Source: Ambrosia x helenae (Eukaryota > Streptophyta > Magnoliopsida > Asterales > Asteraceae). From it: 64,000 nt of DNA. Location of the stretch: contig CM061228.1 in assembly GCA_030844895.1 (NCBI GenBank), positions 56,471,081 through 56,535,080 of the forward strand. Reading direction: 5' to 3'. The translations under genes and the position numbers were made by a program. Shown piece after piece: positions 57,407 through 64,000 of this stretch. Each line of letters begins with the position of its first letter. Position 1 is the first letter of the stretch. The notes under the pieces are model-generated. The model made no database searches, was not told the DNA's origin, and saw only the letters and a program-made list of their open reading frames with translations.

Positions 57407-59975
57407 TGTAACAACCGGCAAAAAGAAGGTAATTCCGTACTAATTTATTAATATATGATTAACGTAATTAAATGCAATTATGTGTTGATTATTTATCAAG
57501 GCCTTAGGAGATAGCAATTTTCAAATAATGCATAGGAATGCGTACGTTTAATGACGAAACATGATAGGATCATGTGCGAATAAACTTATCCGGTATGGAC
57601 GTTGGCGATTACCCGGTAAAAATTAAATAAACGAAAAGGATCCCGGACACCCAGGATATAAAATAAAAGGTATTTTCACAAAATATAATGGGTTTTGGAA
57701 CTCCAAAGCCATAAGAGAAAACTCTCCATACAAATCTCCCGGTAACGAATAAAGTGCGCGTGCCGCACCCGGTACGCGTATAACTTATAAGTTCACCCGA
57801 CAAGAGCCTAAATAACCAATCAACGCTTAAATTAGGCTATGTTTAAGGGTTATTAAAGGTAATTTTAATGTCCGAATAACACGCGGTTAAAACCCGAAAA
57901 ATACCCGAACGATACCCGAACGACACCCGAACGACGAGGGATTAAACTTAACTTAATATTGGTAAATAATTTGTGTGGTGGACCCCACCTATACCCACAA
58001 GGGGCCGGCCTAAACCCCTTATAAACTTCCTTTTCTTTTTTTTTGTCTAAAACATAACACTAAGATCCAAAAGTAATCATGTATGGAGCATGCATGGATA
58101 GATTATGTAAGACTAGGAAGTACAAAAAGCAAGCTAATCCTTGCTTTTGTGTCCCAAATTTTCGGCCAACATCACAAGAAAACAAGCCACCTAAAGATCT
58201 ACAAGTACACATGTATGCATGCTTCCAAAGATTACATATCTTACTAAGATATTAAGTATGATTATAAGATATCTTTGCAAGATCACAAACTTCTCCATCT
58301 ATCCAAAAACCCACGGCCATCCATCCATCCAACATACTTTCTAAAGATCTTCATAGTACTTTACAATCCTTGCAAATCCTTGATAGATTATGTGTGATCT
58401 TGGGAGATATTAAAGGGATAATATAAGATAATAGCATGCATACTTGAAAGCAAAACAACCTCCTTCTCTTTTCTTCTCTTTGGCCGTAACATTACCCCCA
58501 CCCACACACATCATTCTTTCAAGTTTAACACATCCAAATCACTTCCAAACATCCATCCATCAAAACCCCATTGTGTGTTTCAAGAGCTTGGAGCTTAACC
58601 ACTTGGAAGAACACACTAAACCCCTCTCAAATCCAAGGTTTTTGTCTTCCCTAGCCTTGTGCTAGTAGTAAGCTTCTTAACCTTGCTTTGATCATTAATA
58701 TTCATGTATGTGTTCTTAGAAGCAAGTTGTACATGAAGGGTTAAAATGTGGTTTTGAAACATAAGCTTTAATAGATTTTACATGAATAAAATGGATGATT
58801 AAAGACATGTAAATGGATCATGGATTTGATGATAATAATGTAGTGTTTTTAAAAAAATTATAAAATCTACACATACACCATGTAGGATGATGATTTGAAT
58901 ATGATTTGTGAAGGAAACTTGAATATGTTAATAGGTAGTTTTAATCATCATAAAATGGTCAACTAAAGTATAATATAAAATGGAATACGTGAGGAAATCA
59001 TAAATATAGAAGTTACAAAATTAAAGTCTACTCACTTAGATGAGTGAAATTTGGATATGATGGACAAATACATTAAACACACATACTAGTAGCCTTATTT
59101 ATGGAATATAAGACTATTAAAAGTGGTATGATGTAAAAATAACCTAACATTAAGAAGGTGAATCTTCAAAGTCCACTAAGTTGGTGGAAAAATGCAACAT
59201 TTGTAAGTTAAGGGACTAATGTTGTAAACTTGAAAGTTAGGGGACTAAAATGAATATTTTAGAAACTATTAGTCCAAAAATGCAATAATGGAAAGTTTGG
59301 TGTCAAAAGCATAAATAATGATTTTCCAAGGATAGTTTTGGTAAACACTAGTAAACTACTCATGTATTTTGTATAAAAAGGGTATTTTTATAAAAATGGA
59401 TGTTATAAAAATATGGACTTGTATTAACATAATGATTTTTATAAAAATAGAGATTTTTATAAAAATGTTAAACAAAAGTAAAAACTTGAGAAACTTATAC
59501 AAAAATGAACACTTTTATATAAATGGGAATATAAAAGTGTTGGAAACATTTTTGTATATAAGTTAACAAGTTGAGTTAAAAATACAAACATATTTTTAAA
59601 CTTTCCAAGTAATGTGTGTTAGGAATTTGAAATATGAATAATATTTCTATAAAACACATATTGGGAAAACTTGGAAAAATTAAAAATACAAGTTAAGATA
59701 TCGGACTTGGACATGTTAACGAACAATAAACGGACAAAACAAGAGAAAAATGCCATTGCGGCAAGATAAGAAAAATATATATTTTAGGAAGTAAAATATA
59801 TATATAACATGGGTGAAAATTTATTTAACACTTTCCTAAGTGTTGGAGAAATTATTCGTGGGAGAAAAACATAACGTAAATGATTAAGACGTTAAGCAAA
59901 CGTATGGACTTAACAAGAAAGACTACACGTTTATATATATATACATATGTATGATCGTCTCGGCGAAATTCTAGT

Positions 59976-60042
59976 ATATCTACTTAATGGGAAAGTAGAT
60001 ATGTGGGAAGGAAAACGAGACGAGTAGACAATATATATATAT

Positions 60043-60085
<43 letters not shown>

Positions 60086-60317
60086 ATGCCGAGCCGACGA
60101 GGTCCTAGTATATTTATTTGAATGGGAAAATAAATATACGGCATGGCGAGTTGAATCGGGTGTTAAGAATATACTACCGAACGACAAGACCTTAGCATAT
60201 TTATTTGAATGGGAAAATAAATATGCGGCAAAGTGAGTCGGGTCGGGTGTAAAAAAATACATTATATCGAACGATGCGATCTTAAGTATAATTATTTGAA
60301 TGGGAAAATAATTATAC
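59976..60317 (+). repeat. Four tandem hairpins with invariant loop in LTR D
   Basis: Units of about 88 bp. Stems: 59976-60002 (10 bp), 60109-60138 (11 bp), 60195-60226 (12 bp), 60286-60317 (12 bp), all perfectly paired. Loop GAATGGGA (the first unit lacks the G). Stem sequences differ between units but remain complementary. A (TA)n(TG)n tract is inserted after unit 1. Confidence 0.9.
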
Positions 60318-60592
60318 GTTAAGTGAAGTCGAGTCGGGGATAATAATAAACAAGTTAAGGAAATATTGACAAGAATAATATATAACTTGTAAGAATAGGG
60401 TAATCCAACGCCAACGAACCTAGGATACGCGTTAAATTAAACGGGAATTGGAATAACTCGTGGTCGGGGAGTTGGGTGTACAACTTGCCAAGGCACATGC
60501 ACTATAGGAATTGTGACTTATACGTCTAGGACGTTTGTAGGTGCGAGACCACCCATTTGCTATTTTCCCTTGTGAGCCAGACACAGATTCAG

Positions 60593-61057
60593 GTGAGTCT
60601 CACGGCCCCATTTTAAACTATTTTACGTTTTCGGGGGAAAGATATGTTAGGGAAAATGTTTGACAGAATAATTACTTGAGATGTGATCGCCACTCGGGGT
60701 TGAGACCTCTCTTCTATAATCATTTATTCAGGGAAATGAAACTGAAGGAATATTTGAATAGTACTATTGGTGCCTGACAAGGCCCACCCCTAATCGATAG
60801 CGTCGATTATGCATCGGCGTATGCCTGGGGTGCACGTATTCTGAAATTAAGTCGTAGGATACCGAGTCACGACTTAGAGCGGGGCATTATTATTATTTGT
60901 CTTGGTTTGATTATAGGCTCAAGTAGAATTATAGGAACTTGCAACTCCTATATATTGTCATAACATGGTATTTCCCAAGTGTGTAAGTTTTGGAAACTAA
61001 AAACCTGTGAACTCACCAATATTTATATATTGACGAAATTTTAAACATATCTTTCAG
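60593..61057 (+). other. Predicted leader intron in LTR D
   Basis: Donor ATTCAG/GTGAGTCTCACG at 60592/60593. Acceptor CATATCTTTCAG/GTAA ends at 61057, after CTCACCAATATTTATATATTGAC. The palindrome AATAGTACTATT is at 60757-60768. Length 465 nt. Confidence 0.55.
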
Positions 61058-61444
61058 GTAACTAAACGGAGACGGGCATGGCGAGCTGGGTCATCGGAAT
61101 CTCTTATGCGGGCGTCGGACGTTTTTGCGGGGTTTCACCTTTATTTCCCAAGTATATGGGATATATTTGAGAAACCTCCTTTATTATGTTAAAAACAACT
61201 TAGATTATGTGTAATCTTTAAACATGGTTTTGACGCCTAAATAAATGACCCGTTTTCTTAATTACTTGTGATTTGCGTTAACCTTGACTTTATACGCTTG
61301 AACCGTCGCGCCACGTGTTTCCGCCATTGGTGTGGTGTGACAAATGGCGTTCAGGAAATAAGAGTCTTAGCTGCAACTTTCCGCTGCGCTGGCAAAGGCA
61401 CCAAACGTCGCAACCGACGAGGGAAAAGTCGGGGTGTGACAGTT

Positions 61445-61462
61445 TGGTATCAGAGCCAGGTT
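61445..61462 (+). other. Primer binding site after LTR D
   Basis: TGGTATCAGAGCCAGGTT, three bases after the LTR end; initiator tRNA-Met type. Confidence 0.95.
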
Positions 61463-63184
61463 TTAGCGAACTAGGTGTCTGGGTAGATATCTAGGCTTTA
61501 ACCTGAGTTTGTTTTGAAGTTGGGACCAAAATTTCTAAGACATGATATTTAGTACGAACGCCTAGGAACTGGAATTCCAACCATTGCCAACTCTGTTGCA
61601 TGACTATTAGTGTATCACACTAGCTCAGCGTACATTCCTTCGGCGCAAGGAACATTTATTTTCTTATGTGAATAGGAAGTCAGTATTTTTCTATAAGTGT
61701 ATATAGAAAGGCTAATAGCACATGATGGTTAGACATACCTCACTGGTGACTGGCGAGTCATCGTTTTAGACATCAGAGTGTTTATTCACATAGAGTTAGC
61801 TGAGTCATTGTTTCTTCATATGAGGAACAATTTACTTGTTTATATACTATGTGTATTTATGTAAAGTATATATATATAGTACGTATCGCCAATGGTTGTC
61901 GACTCAAGATTGGACGTATCTACAACGCTCACACGTGTCACGTTAGTTGGACGAGTTGGCAAAGGGATTGTTGTAGCATCTGCGGTCTCGCATCCCGTGT
62001 TCGGAGTATGCTATGTTGTCAAGGTCGATTTGGGTCGGAAACATCTTGATGAGGCACCTCATTCTGCCAATGATGCTGCGAAGCTGGAATGCGAACGGGA
62101 AGAGCACTAGGGAAAGCAGCGCACACGACGAACATTATATTATGTTATATATATATACGTGTTATTATGTGAATGTAACGAGTGCTCGTGATATAACTTA
62201 TGATGGAGGTTAATAGGATGATCTGGTGAGGTAAATTTTCGATAACGCAGACGTCACGTTATCGCAGGTTTACAGGCACTTGATAGTTCTAAGAAATTCT
62301 ATCATGAGGGTATCCTATGTGTTGTTGTATATATTTATATATATAAATAATGGATAAGGGTTATTTATTCTTCGGTTGTTGCGGACGTGATTGTCGATTC
62401 TCCCTGTTCGTGTCATTTGTGACCTTGCTTTTCTTAAACCGGTTTAAGATCTTGATGATCTTGTTCCTCGAGCTTCTAAGGTTCATGTTGTAGAACCTAG
62501 TTATATCTTTTGAGTATGATCTACATCTCTCTTCTTTTGTATTTGTGGCCTTCAACATTCAATCATAAAGGAATTTAATTTTTGTTGATTCCTTATTCTT
62601 TTCACCAAATTAGACACGTATTTTTGTACATGTGTCAACTATTGTATGTTTGGATTCTTTAAATCTGTGAAGGTCAATTGTGGGGCTTTGCATCAAACAA
62701 TTGTTTCATTAGTGATTTGTTTTATCATTACGTTGCTCGTAATGCTTGTTTTCTAATCTTGATGTGTCAGGCCATTGTGGGCAATGAATCCTTTGATACT
62801 TCGTCGATGAGTTTCTTTAAAGTCGACATTTCAGTTGAATCGAATTGTTGGGATTTGATACAGCACCTTGCGGTGAATATTCAATCGACTTGGAATAATG
62901 AATGATTTTTATTGGCATGTCTCACTTTCATCAACTTGTTTGTCATTGCCTTAAATGCAGACACACCTTGTGGTGTGTAATGAAAAGTTGGTGCACTAGT
63001 TGCTTCGTTTGAGGTGCGCCAATAGTATTGTTGTTAGAGTTATTGTTTACACTTTGCATTCAGTTGATTATGAAACTTTATTTCGTGCCATTTGTACCGG
63101 CAAGTCCGTTGACTATTTTTGTTGTACTACCATTGGTTCTTGGATGATATCCTACCTCAAATTTTGAGGACAAAATTTCTGTAA

Positions 63185-63195
63185 CATGGGGAGGA
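63185..63195 (+). other. Polypurine tract before C3
   Basis: CATGGGGAGGA directly before TGTGACACCAGGC. Confidence 0.8.
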
Positions 63196-64000
63196 TGTGA
63201 CACCAGGCAACTTTCGATCTACACTGACGTGATTTTTATGATTTAAAAATAAATATTTATTACAAATATTATTAATTTTTAAGTTTCGGAAGTTTACTGA
63301 CCGTTTTTACAATCGAAACTGCGACCGATTTAAATAACGCGGTTTAAACGCGTGAACTGAAAGCACGCACCAGATAACGAAATTTTTTATAATTTTGCTC
63401 GGTTTATTATTATTTTTAATTTCGAATGAAACCGACCACTTTTTATAATTAATTATCGAGCCTAAAATGGAACCGAGGCATTGTACGTTTATACGGGTTC
63501 GATACGCGGTACAAGTCACCTACCAACAAACCCTAGGTATATAAACATATTCTTCTTCTTCTTCTTCTTCTTCTTCTTCTCATTTTCACCCAACACACAA
63601 ACCCTAACCCCCCCTCTCTCTCTCTCTAAAACCGGTTCCTCTCTCTCTCTCCCTCTTTCCACCCGTTTCTCTCTCTCTCTTGCTGGATATGAGCCGGCCG
63701 ACCACCTCCATTGGTGGCGGCGGCGACGTGGTGGTCCGGAGGAGCTCGAAATAGGCGGATACAGGGGCGGCACACGTTTTTCAAGGCAAAAGGGTCTGGG
63801 ACGGTGGGTCGAAGTGGTGGTGACGTGGTTCGAGTTCGGACAGACCAGACCTGGTCTAGTTCAGATCTGGTCTGGCTGGGTGGTTCTGGGGTCGGGGGTG
63901 TAGTGCGGTGGTTGTTGGGTTCCAGGTGGAGGCGGCAGGTGGTTGCAGCGGCGGCGGTCCGACAGATGAGGGTGGTGGTTTGTTTGGTCAGATGATGGTG
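63196..64000 (+). repeat. C3: start of a C-family 3' LTR (runs off the window)
   Basis: The visible 805 bp match the start of C2 closely, including TATATAAA at 63538-63545, the (TTC)n/(CT)n leader and the G/T-rich start. Differences are few substitutions and microsatellite length changes, so C2 and C3 are recent relatives, possibly the two LTRs of one element. Confidence 0.85.

Larger units (their letters stand above)
57407..61441 (+). repeat. LTR D: about 4-kb 5' LTR followed by a PBS
   Basis: Begins TGTAACAACCGGC and ends GTCGGGGTGTGACA, immediately followed by a PBS. TATAAA at 58020-58025. Contains four tandem hairpins (59976-60317), (TA)n and (TG)n, and a predicted intron (60593-61057). 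Unlike C1-C3 beyond the first bases. Confidence 0.8.
61442..63195 (+). other. Non-coding internal region between LTR D and LTR C3
   Basis: Only 1.75 kb with no recognisable gag or pol. One short frame at 61892-62110 (VTLVGRVGKGIVVASAVSHP) looks protein-like but is unrecognised. It ends in a gypsy-type PPT. The structure fits a large non-autonomous derivative or a deleted element. Confidence 0.7.

Noticed and set aside
57407..61441. LTR D as a solo LTR simply inserted into C2
   Set aside because: Its right end is followed directly by a PBS, not by the AATAG flank or remaining C2 sequence.
61892..62110. Short frame in the D-C3 interior as a gag remnant
   Set aside because: Protein-like in places but lacks any gag or zinc-knuckle motif; kept only as a note in the internal region.

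Overview
This window reads as a heterochromatin-like, gene-poor stretch of a large plant nuclear genome. Nearly everything identifiable is LTR retrotransposon, and no conserved host gene is visible. The Ty3/gypsy and SIRE-type Ty1/copia proteins, initiator-tRNA-Met primer sites, long gypsy LTRs and AT-rich spacers fit a dicot. The style of the SIRE accessory ORF and of the gypsy LTRs resembles what I know from Asteraceae, but that assignment is inference.

Layout, left to right. (1) 1-4178: 3' half of a plus-strand gypsy element (Gypsy-1), with integrase/chromodomain-like end and a complete 2.6-kb 3' LTR, inserted into (2) 4179-13028: a minus-strand SIRE-like copia element (Copia-1) with env-like ORF, pol, gag, PBS and 5' LTR. 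(3) 13029-22448: AT-rich DNA with two small unrecognised ORFs, a degenerate repeat family, a 1.1-kb direct duplication, a gypsy solo LTR (19044-20358) and a 5'-truncated non-LTR retrotransposon whose protein carries a restriction-like-endonuclease signature (20898-22178). (4) 22449-43710: a second complete but decayed SIRE-like element (Copia-2, TSD TTATT), whose gag is split by (5) 31827-42349: a complete gypsy element (Gypsy-2, TSD TTTAG). (6) 43711-46600: the other side of the AT-rich block, with two MITE-like inverted-repeat elements. (7) 46602-52699: 5'-truncated Gypsy-3, its LTR carrying a hAT-like non-autonomous element. (8) 52719-64000: nested long LTRs. A C-family LTR (C1) is interrupted by a second C-family LTR (C2), which abuts a different 4-kb LTR (D) with PBS and 1.75 kb of non-coding interior, ending in a third C-family LTR (C3) that runs off the window.

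Most interesting signal. All six long gypsy LTRs that are complete enough to show the region, from several divergent families, share a module in the transcribed part of the LTR. It has a splice-donor-like AAG/GTGAGT and, 463-590 nt downstream, a block CTCACCA..TTGAC followed by CAG/GT that looks like branch point plus acceptor. Between them lies a perfect short palindrome whose centre differs between families but stays self-complementary. I propose a 5'-leader intron carrying an RNA dimerisation or packaging palindrome, so that only unspliced genomic RNA would keep it. A second structural signal is a set of four tandem hairpins in LTR D with an invariant loop and compensatory stem changes.

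The coding regions are almost all broken, mostly by stops explicable as C-to-T or G-to-A changes, so the copies are probably non-autonomous now. Nesting gives a relative order: AT-rich block and SIRE elements first, then Gypsy-1 and Gypsy-2, then a short non-LTR insertion found in only one Gypsy-2 LTR.
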